NCBI GenBank assembly: GCA_025617745.1
Contig: CM046855.1
Location: 16,337,880-16,401,879, forward strand
Direction: 5' to 3'
Length of the DNA stretch: 64,000 nt
From: Heliocidaris erythrogramma
Taxonomy: Eukaryota > Echinodermata > Echinoidea > Camarodonta > Echinometridae
The first letter of the stretch is position 1. Every line of letters begins with the position of its first letter. Under the pieces are notes generated by a model. That model had not been told where the DNA came from. It worked only from the letters and a program-made list of their open reading frames with translations, and ran no database searches. This document shows, piece by piece, positions 44,970 to 58,560 of this stretch. Position numbers and translations under genes: made by a program.

Positions 44970-45133
44970 CTGCATTAGATGGAAGGCAATAGTTAGTTAC
45001 ACTAACTACATCAATTATGAAATATGTGTTGATGCTCAGTACATCACTTTTACAAAATATATGTTCAGTATATTAATTACACAATCTGTCTTTATAGTTT
45101 CTGATCCCCAAGAACATTCAACTCTTAGAGAAA

Positions 45134-45355
45134 GGTATGGTTCCATGACATTTGCTCCTGTGACAATTGCTCCGGTCTAACTTTGCCATGTTAATCCTAA
45201 ACCAAAACCTAACCCTAACCCTAACCCTAATCCTAATCTTCACATTGTTCTTAACAAAAAAACAAATCATGACCTTGACCTTAACCTTTGACCTTTCGAG
45301 ATATGAACGGAGGAGCAAATGTCGCAGGAGCAAATGTCGCGTCACCCTAAGGTAT
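45134..45355. mobile_element. Inverted-repeat element with telomere-like core
   Basis: GACATTTGCTCCTG and a second GCTCCGGTC at the left face GGAGCAAATGTCGC, twice, at the right. The core holds CCTAACCCTAACCCTAA. Ends are imperfect. Confidence 0.5.
45193..45238 (-). repeat. Interstitial telomere-like CCCTAA repeats
   Basis: Three perfect CCCTAA units with degenerate TCCTAA/ACCTAA units on both sides (TTAGGG on the minus strand). Far too short and internal to be a telomere. Confidence 0.8.
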
Positions 45356-45542
45356 AGAGCGGTAAATACAGATGATCACCAAATCAAGAGTATTTTAACC
45401 AGCTATATTTCATCATTCATACTGGTGGTAAGGAAAACACATCAATGCTAACATCTAAAAATCTTTCTCCACAACTTCAAGAGGATATTCTTATTACAGA
45501 ATTTCTTCTTCCTGTCAATATCAGTTATAAACTACGGGGGCG

Positions 45543-45670
45543 GGGGCTTCATCAAGTGTCTTGTCAGTGATTTTTACGACAAACTTGCTCTCAGCCAATC
45601 AGATTCAAGGATTTCAGTAGCTTATAACAATTATTGTAACTTGTTATTGATAACAAATTTTCTGAAACGG
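45543..45670. mobile_element. Diverged GTTTCATCAA-family MITE
   Basis: GGGCTTCATCAAGTGTCTTG and TGTCAGTGATTTTTAC, then CAGCCAATCAGATTCAAG, follow the order of the element at 26142-26272. The right arm is degraded to TTTTCTGAAACGGGG. Confidence 0.6.
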
Positions 45671-46710
45671 GGCCCTGAAATATACTTTAACCCTTACTTA
45701 CTAAAAACCAACCGATCATATCTAAATTGTTTTTCTAACAGAAAAGATAGAAATGAAAACTTTGAGAAGGAGGCCATCTGAAATTCATAGAATTGCATAG
45801 AGGAAAGAGGACAATATAGCTATGGAGACTGATGGGGAAAGAGTGAATGTAAGAGACAAAGATAGAGAGAAAACAAATGAGAGCAAAGAAGTGTTGTCAG
45901 ACAAGAGTACTTCAAACTAGATTCCTTGTGACAACCTCACGGGAATCGTGTGAGCTAGCTTGACAAATTAATCGCTGTTTCAGAAGACTTGGATGTGCTT
46001 GAGTGAACACGACAGCGGCCATCTCAGCGGTAATTTCAAAATTCATGTGCATGGTGGCATGAAAAGAGAACACTACGATGCATTCATCACCATGCATCGG
46101 TCATCTTTTTAATTAGAACACTAACGCACTTGTTTTTGTTTGAGCTGCAGCGACACAGGCCTATATAAATATACAGCTTTATACTCTGCTAATAGTATTC
46201 TCCATCTATTAATGACTTATTCATGAGTAATTTGACGGCTAGTAGATGCTGGACATCAAACTCAATTACTGAGCTTCTAATGATGAAGTTATTAAGCCCA
46301 GCGTGACTCACAAAATGACTACCAACTAGGCCATTTGATAGTTAATTATCCTTTCATACTATAATCGCACATAAAAAATATATCAGGATTGTGTTTATCT
46401 TTGTATTATACTGTACTGTGGTAATTAGACCAGAAACTGAAATGGATACAAAAGTGTGAAAACAACCCAATTTGTGTATTTACTAGTACAGTATTTATCG
46501 ACAGTGACCTATTTATGTGTCATAAAAGTTTGCATCATACTTAATAAAATTAAAGAAAGAAAAATCCAAAGAGTATCCCAAATTATTTTGATATTATTAC
46601 TTTTCTTTTCAAATCATACACAATCTATGACTTTTCCTTAACTGCCACACAAATGAGAACCTGTAAAGAGTACTAAATATAAAACTTGCCCAAGAAAGGC
46701 TGATGGTATG

Positions 46711-47024
46711 GGCCCGTATTCTGAACTCCGGTTTAACTTAAACCATGGTCTAAATGTGTGGTTTAACTGTGGGTAGCCAAAAATGTCAAAACTTTGTTTA
46801 CACTGTATGTTCTTTATGTTTACTGGATTCTTGTTCTCATGTTTTAATGGTCAAGAAAGCTATTGTACTTGTCATTCCCAGACAGTTTTTAATAGTCTGA
46901 GTACCAAAAAATGTTGATAAATTGAATATCTACTGTTAGAGATCTGTGTCACATTTGGCTGCCCATAGTTAAACCACACATTTAGACCATGGTTTAAGTT
47001 AAACCGGAGTTCAGAATACGGGCC
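46711..47024. mobile_element. MITE with ~60-bp TIRs
   Basis: GGCCCGTATTCTGAACTCCG continues through TTAAACCATGGTCTAAATG and a GGTAGCC-like end; the right side is its inverse, ending CAGAATACGGGCC. Interior has no ORF. Terminal GTATTCTGA is shared with the element at 33016. Confidence 0.8.
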
Positions 47025-48859
47025 ATGGTCTCCAAGTTTTCCTGACTGGTGAAGATATTACTTCTTACACTCCATGTTTATAACGGAGGAACTCCATGTT
47101 TATAAAGAAGGTACTCATAACCATGAACTTATACTAGCCCGAGATAAATTGAGATTTTGAGGCAAAATATATAATTTGTGAACAAAGCAATGTCTCTAAA
47201 AATGAAAATGAACACAGCTGTATTAAGGAAACCACTAAATAGCACTGTCAAATTGAAAAATTCAATTAAAATTGTAAATAGTTAATTATCAGTGTTTATT
47301 CAGCATCCGGACTCTGTAAGAGCAATTCAAAAATAAGATTCACATCCAAGTGTAGGCTATGAATTTTGACATTCTATGCCTACAAAACCACAGGAAAAGA
47401 GGAATTGGTCGCAGATTCTGTTTGCATAAACCTAAAGTAGGAGATTTTTTGTGTTTTTTTTACTATGGTTCTTCAATTCATTTGCAGGGGTGTTTTTATG
47501 TGTCAAGGAGCACAATTCCCTAAGCCCTCATCTCTTTTTTCTTCAGTGATACCTACACCATACCTTTGATTAATGCATGTAGAATGTGATTAAACAATAA
47601 ATATGGAAATGTAGTAACGGTGAGAACAACAAAAGATTTTAGAACTTATTTTCAAAAATGAAGAAAATTCACTTAAGCAACTATAGCAGTTCTTAGCATT
47701 GGGATAAAACTTTGCAGTACTTAGTCAAATTGATTGCTCTCTTTCATAGCGGGTAAATGGAAATTGAGCAGAGATTCTGTATCTCATTAAACCAAATACA
47801 CAGCATGGTTGTGGTTAATTCAAGAAGAACAAGATAAACTTCTTTACATGGAAGCAATCGTTAATGGAGGGTGAAATGGAAACACTTAAGAAACCCTGCC
47901 AATGTTGGCACTACTTGTCCAATCGTTTCCAAAAACCACAACACTGATTACTTGTTCTACTTCTCAAGACTATCCAATTTGAGAGAGGAACAGAAACTTG
48001 TTCAAAATACAAAGATGTCAATGTAAACTAGTTTATAGGTATCAGGATTCAGACTCAACACATGTTTTAATTTACCTACGGAAGAAACCCGATACTGTCC
48101 TTTGTTTGAAAAGTTTGTACTCTTAAAGTTATTGATTTGGATGATGAACAAAGGTGCTCCGGATATATTATTTGTTTACTGGTATCTCATATAAGTCAGC
48201 ATTGCAAATATTATCAGATGAAAAACATATCTCCTGGTATATACATGTATAACTAATGGAAATTTGTTGACTGCATTTAATTTGAAGAAAAAAAAAACAG
48301 AAAAAAACCATACAACAGTGTTATACTGTTTACAAAGATTTTACATAGGTTAGGGTTTTGTAATTTTCTACAACATGTTTTCCAGCCCTAGATTTTGTCT
48401 TCAGATTTTTCTCTTCAATAGCATGTTTTTTAATCTTCTCACTTTATTATCATTTTTGCAATAGCAAACTGACTGGATAATGGCTCAACGCAGGACATAC
48501 ATTTTCAGAATTATAAGGCATCAACAAACTCCAGAATAGACAAATTACTAACTACAGGATTAATTCTATGCAGATATAAGATGCCATTCTAAGAACTTTT
48601 GTGCACTGAACTCAGAAGCACACTTGAATAAGCAAGGAGTTATCACAGAACTCCTTGGAATAAGTAAGGCTACTGCTACATGTAAAAAGTCAGTGCAAGA
48701 TTGATGTGTTGATGTCACTAACCCTAGAAGCATAAAATTACTCAGCATTTAACAGTGTTAATCTGATGCCTTGAGGGATTGTTTAACCTATAAACCTTGC
48801 AAGTGTAACAATAAGTCTGATTTAAATACTTCAAGCATATTCAACAGACTTTTTTGCAC

Positions 48860-49190
48860 AATGAATTTTACATTTGACCCTTTTTTGGTGGGGGGGGGGG
48901 GGGGGGGGTGAGATGATGATATGGTAGCATGATGAATGTCAACAGCTTCTTTAATGCACTAAGTAGCACATACTTAAATTTGATGATTACATCACCAAAA
49001 CATTTTATTAAGAAACAAAAACAAAAGTTGCAAAATGAGTTTCGAATTTGATCTTTTTTTGGGGGGGGGGGGATGTTGATATGGTCGCATGATGAATGTT
49101 AGAAAGCTTCTTTAATGCTCTACATAGCACATACTTTAAACCAAACTTTGATGATCACATTACCTAACTTTGATAAAACACAGAAGTGAC
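48860..49190. repeat. Tandem ~160-bp repeat, each unit with a poly-G run
   Basis: GCATGATGAATGT and CTTCTTTAATGC recur about 160 bp apart (48927 and 49087). Poly-G runs at 48890-48908 and 49061-49072 occupy equivalent positions in the two units. Confidence 0.75.
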
Positions 49191-49326
49191 TATAAAAGTA
49201 AAGCCCCAGAAACATCAACCCAGAAACATCACATGAAACAAAATCAAGAAAAACAACATTTCTAACGAATTTGATAGATAATTATGACAGATTTTGTTTC
49301 ATTGATGCATCAGAAAATGAAGGAAA

Positions 49327-49698
49327 AGGCGCTGTCACATGTTTCCGGGCAAGCTACCCGGGCTAGTTGCGTGCAGGGATTTTCCCGCACGCAGGATAAT
49401 TTCTGCGGGCAGACAAGAATTTTGGCGAGTTTCGCGTGCGTCTAACCTGCTGGACGTGTGCTACTTACGTTTTACTTGCGTGTAGTCCATGTGACCTGCG
49501 GGTGATTCGCGTGGTGGCGCGTGAGAGCTTTGAAAGTGATCCGTGCTAATTACGGGCGACATACGGGCGCTGCGAGGTTTCTGCGTCACAACTGCGTGTT
49601 ACCTGCGTGGGAGTTGCCTGCAAGTTGCGAATGGATGGAGAAAAATTGTTCTCCGCAAGTCACACGCAAGGCTTGCCCGGAAAGATGTGACAGCGCCT
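49327..49698. mobile_element. GC-rich MITE with ~28-bp TIRs
   Basis: AGGCGCTGTCACATGTTTCC and its near inverse GGAAAGATGTGACAGCGCCT close a 372-bp element with many GCGTG/CACGC motifs. Its composition differs sharply from the flanks. No coding motif. Confidence 0.75.
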
Positions 49699-51824
49699 AA
49701 AGCAAGAAAATTAAATTTCTTTTCAAACGGAATGACCTTTTATCATTTGATATGACGCATTTAAAAAAAGTATTCTAAGATGGATCTACATATATGCACA
49801 TACTTGGATTTCCCTTTGAAAATGTTTATTAGTACCTTTAAGCATTAATTGTAGCAACATTCTGCCCAAAATATCAAAAGTTAACATTTGTGGTCTATAA
49901 TATTATATATTTCTATCATGGGGATTATCTCTTGGAGAAGTTGATTTAAAAAATCATAACTGACAAAAAAAAAACAACTTCTTTTCAAATAATGAACTAA
50001 ACATATTTATTGAAATCAATGTTTTACCGATGATTATTGAAAAAGAAAAATGAAAAAGAAAGCAAGTTAAAGAGGGGAGGTTATGACAAAAGAGCCTATG
50101 ACATTTATAAAATGAAAAAAAGAAATGTAGAGGAAGATAATATAGGAACAAAAATAATAAGTAAACTGGAAAAAGACAGGTTAGGAGTTGGTATTTGGGA
50201 AGCTTTCTTTGCATAAGTCACATAAAATTCCCAGAAAACTAATTGACCTACATGTATTTGCCAAATAAAGAATGAAACAGAGCTACCATCCCCCCTCCCA
50301 CGAATGATGATTCTTTGTCTTACATGGTAGGATCATAGTAAAATACTCTTGAAAAGTCAGTCTAAAAAGTTTTTAACAAAATAGTTAAAGGTTTATCTTA
50401 TGAAATATTAGGGAGAGATGAAATTAGCAGAAGTTCATGATTAGTCCCCACAGGAAATTTTCATTAATTTATGCCTTGCTTTTAAAACAAAGTCATGCCC
50501 TAGTTCATCCTATGCCTAGAGAAACAAAAGACTTGACAACTTAATCAAGCAAAGGTGACAATTAGACACATTACTTGACCCATTTACACGCTAAACACTT
50601 CAGAATGTGCAAGAGTGCTGGATGAATCTCTTTCTCTACTACCGGATAAAAAGAGGGGGATATTGCTGGGACGTTCGTCCTCCTAGGGGGCAATGTTTCA
50701 TGGGGTGATGATTTTGCCCTCATCACATCTACCCTCCAACCAGTATCACGTTAACTGGTATCATCTGTGTATGCCCCGTTAAATTAACTAAGCGTGCCCA
50801 TGAGGTTTGGATGAGTAAATAAGACCACTAAACAACCACAGGCTACGGAGCAATACAAGGATCGTTAGACAACCAAAATTGGGTCAGCTTTGCACAGATC
50901 TATAAGGAACCATTTTTTTTCTTCTCCATTCCTTTGCAGTGTAGTAAAGTGGATACGCCCGAGGGCATATCGCAAGTCACAAGTCATTGCACTTGTTGGT
51001 GCCCCATCTCACGCAAATTAGCGAGAGCAGAAAGAGAGAACAAAAATCGGAACACCCCTCAAAGCAATCAAAATGCGAGTACAAGAGAGGAAGAGAGGTA
51101 TGAACGATCACTGATGGATTGTACTCTTTGAGATAAGAGATCTTATGAATTTTCATACCGCAGGTAGGAGTTACAAATTTTCAAGCAAGATTTGTAAAGA
51201 AATGGGGTCCATTTCCCCCCAGGGAATAACGAGAGTACAAAAAATAATATTCTTGGTCTTATGAGAGAAGTAGAGCATGCATTGGCTAGGATGGATTTCT
51301 ATAAACAAATCTTTGGAGAGCGGTTAGGGTATAGGGGGTGGTTTAACAGGACAGAAACCAGAGAAATCTGGCGGAAATAGTGGTGATACATCAAGACGCT
51401 TCTCATAAAGCTAAGCTGCACTTTGAAAGGAGAAATTTCTCTCATTAACCTGAATTCTGCCCAAGAAAATAAATTTGATTGATTTGCATTGGGTTGGGTT
51501 TAAGTGGCAGTATAGGCCATCGTCCATAATTTCCTGCCCCTATTTCTATTCAAATATTAGGTCATGCAAAACAAAAACTAAGAAGAAAAAAAAAAAACAA
51601 TGGAAAAGATAAGATACTGTGAAAAAGGTCATCAAAAGTCAGATAAAGAGGGCTCAATAGTCTCTGGACTTTGAAAAATACCCTGAAAAACATTCTTGGT
51701 CAGGTTATGAAATAACTTAACTTTACATCTTAACAGAACTAGTTTATAATACGTAAAAATGCACTTCTTTATATTTCTTAAATCGATTACCTACATTTAT
51801 TGGTACGGTTGTCAGGGTCAGATC

Positions 51825-51855
<31 letters not shown>

Positions 51856-51990
51856 TAGTCTGCAAGCACAGACCCTAAGCATTTGAAGGAATTTCTTCCT
51901 ACCGGGTACCTATTTACTTCACCTGGGTGGAGTGTGGCAAATGTGATGACCCATTTTCATTTTGGCCTGTTGGCCCTCCACTCAAGGAAT
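51825..51990. repeat. 28-base poly-G run followed by SINE-like fragment
   Basis: 28 consecutive G at 51825-51852. The following CACCTGGGTGGAGTGTGGCA closely matches CACCTGGGTGGAGAGTGGCA in the SINE at 62638-62911, so this is probably a truncated relative. Confidence 0.6.
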
Positions 51991-54239
51991 CCTGGATCCA
52001 CTGCTCTCTATAATGGGATAGGCTACAGTTATCACTGTGCTGTTAAATGAAAAGAAAAGCACCCCCAACAAAAACAAACAAACAAAAAAACAAAACAAAA
52101 ACACAAAAAGATATCATCATCAAGATCATGAACATATCTAGATCTATAAAGATTGTTGAACAAAGTAAAATATTTGTTAATATATAATACACAGCACTGA
52201 CAAAGGCCATTGATTCATCAGAAATTTTGTTGTTGTTAATACATCTAGTATGTCTGAGACCAAATCAACAATCACTTATCTACAATTAGCTTTGAAAGCT
52301 AAAAGAGGACAAAAGTCAGGAAAATGTGTCCAGTTAGATTAATCTGTATTTCCATCTAATCCCACTACTGTCCATAGGGAATTCCAAATTTTTCATTTTT
52401 TGATTAGGAAAGAATTTAATTTTTTAAATTTTAATATGTTGACTGCTGAGAGGTAGAGAGGGAATTATCTCTGTATTTCAGAATATGAGTAGTAATGCTC
52501 TTCTGGTTCAAGGACGGTATTTAAAGTGTAAAATTAAACATCAAACAACTGATTTCTTAAAAATTCAGCCATTCCTGAGCAAATAAAAAAAAAATACTAT
52601 TTTCTACCTCCCTAAGAGTATCCCAAAAGTAGAAAATAAGGGAAATACATGTTTGACCTCTTTGATTGGGTATTATCTTTAAAATAAACAGCTAAACTTA
52701 CAAAAAGTATCTTTGCATTACTCTCCCAATTGTATAAACTTTCTGAGATCTTTATCAGCTGTCAACTAATCCTTTTCCATGTACCCTAGGGCAAAGTATC
52801 ATCATCTTCTGATAATTAGGATCCCCATTCTTACACCAAACCACTTCTCGAATGACACAGTAACAATTAAGCATGGTAATTACTATCCCAAGGTGTAAAC
52901 CATGGCACTAACCAATCAAGAAAAAAAGATGCGTCCTTGCTACCAGTGAATCCTTATCTCTTTTTTTCACACTGTTTTCATCTCTTAACAGCTCCTTTGC
53001 CTATATCATCCAACCGCCAGGAGCAAGACCACTGATGATAACCATGCCAATAGTGTCCAGAGAGTGGTAGCATTGGGAAAAAAGCCTTAACAAATCGCCG
53101 TCCCACTCGGAAAACCCCTCTAGAGGCAGCTCTCTTCTCTCCAAATTCTGATTGTCTTTCTCTCAAGCGTGACGGGGAAAAATTCAACTCATTTGCAAAT
53201 TGGTGCGTTATTGCGGATGCATAAAGACTCGGAAAGTCGGGGAGGAAAGGGACGCCGGTGATAATGATGATGATCAGATGATGCGTGGCGGGATGTAGGC
53301 CAAGCGACAGTCTGACCCAATTTCAACTGTCTCTGACCTATTTCCTAGCCTTTTTCCTCTCCTTCTTCTTAATCTTCGGTTGATCTGGTACGATTGTTTC
53401 GGCCATGGTTTTGTTTTTGTTGTTGTTGATGTGAGGAATAAGTCATGAGAGGGCTTCCAGACTATTGTCATGCATGGGGGAAGAACAAAGAGGTCGATGC
53501 TTTGAAAAGAGAGACGGGGGAAACTTTGAAAGCGTGGATTATGCATTAAGATAAAGTAGAAAGGAGAATGCATCGAAGATGAATTCAAGTTTGGAGTATC
53601 TAGAGCATGACCCATCCCTGGAGACTACAGGACTGTCATCCATCATGTCCACTACATCTTCACAAAGTCAACTGACATACAGATGTCCACTTCCACTTCA
53701 ACTTCTAGACTTCTAGTCCTGCCCTTTTCATTACCAGAAAGTCACATAAATTTTCTTTGTTGTTATTTATTCTAAAATTTCAATTCAAAAAAGCAAAAAA
53801 CAATTTTTTTTTCCCCCCTTAGAACTAATATAACATAAAAAAACTTTACTCTTCAAGAATTGGAAAGCAGTAAAATATTCATGACTTTAAAGAAAGACTA
53901 AGGATTATATCATGTCATTCATTCCATGTTGCAAGATCCATCACCACCATAAAATACCACACTAATATTAGTAGTGATATTGAATGATGTTGACACATAA
54001 ATCATACATAAATATTTTCAAATAAACATTTCCTTAACTCACCAATACAAATAGGAACACAGAAGGCAGAGTGATTGAGTAATACTGGACAGATATGTGA
54101 TACTGACAGTACTTAAATAACCTTTTGTTTTAGATTTGTTTTCAAAGAAAATAAAATCCATCATTCATATATTCATGATAAAACTTCTACAGTATTTCTT
54201 CCTTCAAACTCTGATCAAAGGTATAACTTAATGCCTTTA

Positions 54240-54846
54240 GGCCAAGTCCACCCTAACAAAAATTTGAATAAATAGAGAAAAATCCAACAAGCATAACACT
54301 GAAAATTTCATCAAAATAGGATGTAAAATAAGAAAGTTATGGTATTTTAAAGTTTCGCTTAATTTCGCAAAACAGTTATATGCACATCCTGCTCAGTATG
54401 CAAATGGGGGAACCAGTGACGTCACCCACTCACTATTTCTTTTGTATTTTATTACATGAAATACGAAATATTTTAATTTTTCCTTGTTATAATGTGAAAC
54501 AAGGTTTGATTCCTCGCTGAACATGTGTAATTGCCATTGTTGCAACCTATACACAATTCAATGAGAGCTTCCTAATTGTGAAATCTGCAGAAATTAAAAT
54601 ATTCTATATTTCACATAATAAAATAGAAAAGAAATAGTGAGTGGGTGACGTCACTGGTTCCCTCATTTGCATACTGAGCAGGATGTGCATATAACTGTTT
54701 TGCGAAATTAAGCGAAACTTTAAAATACCATAACTTTCTTATTTTACATCCTATTTTGATGAAATTTTGATGAAATTTTCAGTGTTTTGCTTGTTGGATT
54801 TTTCTCTATTTATTTAAATCAACTTTTTGTTAGGGTGGACTTGGCC
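54240..54846. mobile_element. ~600-bp snapback element with CRE and octamer motifs
   Basis: Arms of about 245 bp (GGCCAAGTCCACCCTAACAA and inverse) around a spacer of about 110 bp. Each arm has TGACGTCA (54417-54424, 54646-54653) and the octamer ATGCAAAT (54398-54405; inverse 54665-54672). A direct repeat TTAATGCCTTTAGGC at 54228-54242 and 54848-54862 flanks it, overlapping the left end by three bases. Confidence 0.8.
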
Positions 54847-57649
54847 TTTAATGCCTTTAGGCAATTCATATTATGTCTTCAAAATTTGTCTAGCCAATGA
54901 CAATTTTGTAATGACACATTCTGATCTGGTGTTAGTGATCTAGGTTATTTATGCAGATATCTCCCTATGACTAACTGTTAACCTGGTTGTCCTCCTATAC
55001 TGCATCATTTGAGCAATGAGAGTATCTTACCCTTCTTCCTAGTTTTTATCCTTTTTGGGGGTTTTCTTTCATATCATTTTTTAAATCTTCTTCCTCTCAA
55101 TGATGAACACATGATGATTTCTATTTTCTGCATACTATCCATGAAATGTCATCATCCATACATCATAGTTTGTATAGATACTAGAAGCAGCAGGAGGTAA
55201 TAACCAGTTCTTTGAATCATTCATTTGACAAGTGGGTTGTTTTCGGCATATGAGATAAGAATCAAACAGAAAGCGCTACATCCATAAACAAGGTCAAAAC
55301 GTGAATTTTACATCAAATTCCCTAAGCGATTCCATGTTTTATCCATATCCTAAGAACATATCTATGATATCTGTCCATCCCTAACTGAATTCTAGATGCA
55401 TATTTGGTCCAATTTATTACCAAAAATGCATATTTGACCCACCTATCATATCTTCATTCCAGATATCAAAAAGAGCAACCTACACTCTTATATGGCACAA
55501 ACAATGTTAGCATTTACTGAATATGACACCAGTGAAATCTGAGATTTAAAAAAGATGAAGTGCTGACTAATCACTATAACCATTTCTGAGAACTGAAACC
55601 CAAGTTTTGAAGCCATCATAATGACTGCTGTAATCTTGGCAACTTTTATCTGATCCCTCGTCCTAGTAAACACATTAAAAAAAAAAAAAAGGATTTCAGG
55701 ATGATACAGGTTATTTTCAATGAGAGCAAGCATCTAAGGAACATGCTTTCCCATCAGAGGTGTATCCAAAAGTAAGAAAGGAAACAAACCTATTTTGGAC
55801 TCCTTTGAAAAGTCAATACTCTAAATTAATTTCATGATTAGTGGTAAGCATTACATTTACGATAATCAAAATACTCTACATCACGTTTCTAGCTGTAGCA
55901 CAATACCTCCATCAATACTAATGCACACAACAATAACCAAGCAAGGATGAAAGGATATATTATCATATACAGCCTACTACAAACCAAAAATACATGGAAT
56001 GAAAACTAATGAATCATGAAAATTAGGTCATTGTATATTAGCTGTTCTAGTTTATCCTAACAGAACAGAAGAAAAGAAAATAGAATAATACATTGTCTTT
56101 CTGAATCAAGTTCTATAGAAAAAGCAATACAGCATAGCCATCATTATCAATACATCAACATAGAAAGAAAGCTCAATTTTAAATATTGATTTATTTACTA
56201 ATGTATTCTGTAAGATTTGATTTAAAGGCTCGTGTTAGCTATTCTTCCCCATACAAATTGATCCTCCGTACTTTTTAAAGTATTTCCTTCAATTATTTTG
56301 AAGATAATAGCTTTCAAACGTAATTGTGGATAGGCTTTTGATTTATAGGGAATAATGAAAAATCATGGAAGCTGGACCACATTTCGTTAACAATTAAAAC
56401 CATTCATTGTCCCAATTATTCATAATAGCAAATACTAAATCACCAAAGAAGTTGGTTATTATAATAAATTAATTTTTAACTCAATCACATTTGAATGGTA
56501 TTCTATTTGGGGTACAATGAATTTATATCAGGTTGCTCATGACCTTCACTGCTTTCTTGCTGTATTTTGTCCGATTAAATAGACCTCTCCAAGCCTCTAT
56601 ACACATCTCGCCTAAAGAAATCCTGATATGTCACAAGGCAAACGCTTATCTAAACCTTCCATGGTGGAATGGAGTTCATAAAAGAATTCTGGGATAGATA
56701 TCAGACCCAGGCATATCTATATGCATGTTTAATGAGTCCTGAAAAGGAGGACACAATATAGACAGCACTGAGAATGAATGGAGCGTACTAACAGACGAGG
56801 GGTGCTCAATTTTGGAAAGGTTTATTCTGTCAGGTTCATTAACCTGGCAATTTTGAATAAAATAACAATATCCTATTCCAGAGGGTTCATCAGCCAGAAA
56901 ATGAAATGTCAATCAAAATACCCAATCCTTTGAAAAAAATGTAAAACTTTAGAAACAATTTTTTTTTTAATGGGAAAAGAATTGTCAATCTCAACACTTG
57001 ATGCTTTAATCCAAATGAGGATTTTCAAAACATTTAAACATTATGAACCCAAAATGGAAAGAAAAATGTCAAAATGAACTTCTGATGCTTAATCCAAAGG
57101 TTCATTTTCAAACTTCCAAACCCCTGGAATCGTACGACACCTTTGGAAAGACGCAACTTCAGAAAAACGAGCAGTAACTCCTGGCAGATGATGGGACCTG
57201 GGACCATACATCACAAACCATGCAATAACATTGACCTATCTGGGGTGTCTCTTCCTTGCTTGCTCTAATTCCTGATAAATAACAACCTTGATCTCATTTT
57301 GATGTTCTAATTCAGCGTGTTTAGTAGAGAAATCAATAGGTTACACATGCCTATGGCAAAAGGCACGCACATATCGTCCCAGATAGATTTTGATGTGCCA
57401 TCGTTACCACAATAATGTCTAATTAATTTGCGACCATATGCCTATGTTATTGTGTGAAAATCAAATATGACGTGGCAGAATAAGGACTGAATAAGGATTG
57501 AATAAACATCTAGCATGACACAGAGACATGAGACTAAGGGTGAAGAATTTCTAAGAAAGTACAGGAAGAAGGTTGCAAAAATGATAAAGAATGACAGAAG
57601 GAAAGTTGAAAAGGAAGAAATATACCTGTAATATGTCAAAAACATATCG

Positions 57650-57890
57650 AGAGAGAGAGAGAGAGAGATGGAAAGGGATTGGAGGTAGAGACCGGGGAGG
57701 GGCAGAGAGGGGGAGGGGAAAGAGAGGGAAAGAGAAAGGGAGGGGGAGGGAGAAGGATAAAGAGAGAGAGATTGAGAGAGATTGAGAGAGGGGGAGGGAA
57801 GGAGAGAGATGAAAGAAGAAAGAAGGAGAGAGATGAAAGAAGAAAGAAGGAGAGAGATGAAAGAAGAAAGAGAGAGAGAGAGAGAGAGTG
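57650..57890. repeat. GA-rich tract with 24-bp tandem unit
   Basis: GAGA runs plus about three copies of GGAGAGAGATGAAAGAAGAA around 57800-57870. Low-complexity frames on both strands are artefacts. Confidence 0.85.
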
Positions 57891-58265
57891 CCACAAACAA
57901 ACAAACTAAGATATATGAAACAATAAAGTAGTACGCTACTTGGAGTTAGTAAAAACCAATGTAAGACATGTGGAAAGCCTCAACAGACATAAGATATGTT
58001 TCCAGGATATAAGACAAAAATGTACCACCTCCTTTCATCCTGACTTTCTTGTTATTTCTAGAAGCCACCTGTTTGCCCATCTACCAAGATGTTAAAATAG
58101 CTGTACAATCGATATCTGACACAAAAAAAATGTACACCTTTTGAAAAGAAATACACACATACAAAAAAGTTTGGTTGCTTGTGTTGTTGTCATGAACTAG
58201 TTCTTGTCTCAAAGACTTCCTTTTCTTCAGGTTTTCAAGGTTTCTATTCAAACTAAATATATTTT

Positions 58266-58560
58266 TAATTTGTAAACAAATCTTTCGGCATATTACTCCA
58301 GTGTTAAAGATCGTATGCTCGATCTGTAATGAAAAACACAAGTCAGAAAAAATTGGAACCAGCGGGATTCGAACCTGTCATCTACTGCTTGCCGGGCAGC
58401 GACTTAACCACCAGGCTATTCTGGTTCACGGCCAAGTCACGACGAACTAGAATCAAATACCCAAGATCCTCTTCTTTCTTCTTCTTTAACACTGGGAGTA
58501 ATATGCCGAAAGATTTGTTTACAAATTAAAAAATTCCTCCCCAGTCAAGCTTCTTCGTTT
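58266..58560 (-). mobile_element. tRNA-related SINE, copy 2
   Basis: Reverse-strand relative of 29264-29565 with the same tRNA-like core (GGATTCGAACC, CTTAACCACCAGGCTA on the plus strand) and outer sequences. Flanked by a 14-bp direct repeat ACTAAATATATTTT at 58252-58265 and 58561-58574. Here the inner part of one arm is replaced by unrelated sequence (about 58436-58487, with CTTCTTTCTTCTTC), so the full snapback is absent. Confidence 0.7.

Noticed and set aside
45193..45238. True telomere or chromosome end
   Set aside because: Only a few CCCTAA units, internal, and bracketed by inverted repeats.
57442..57909. Frames of 76-152 codons over a GA tract
   Set aside because: Same artefact of a purine repeat, open in several frames at once.
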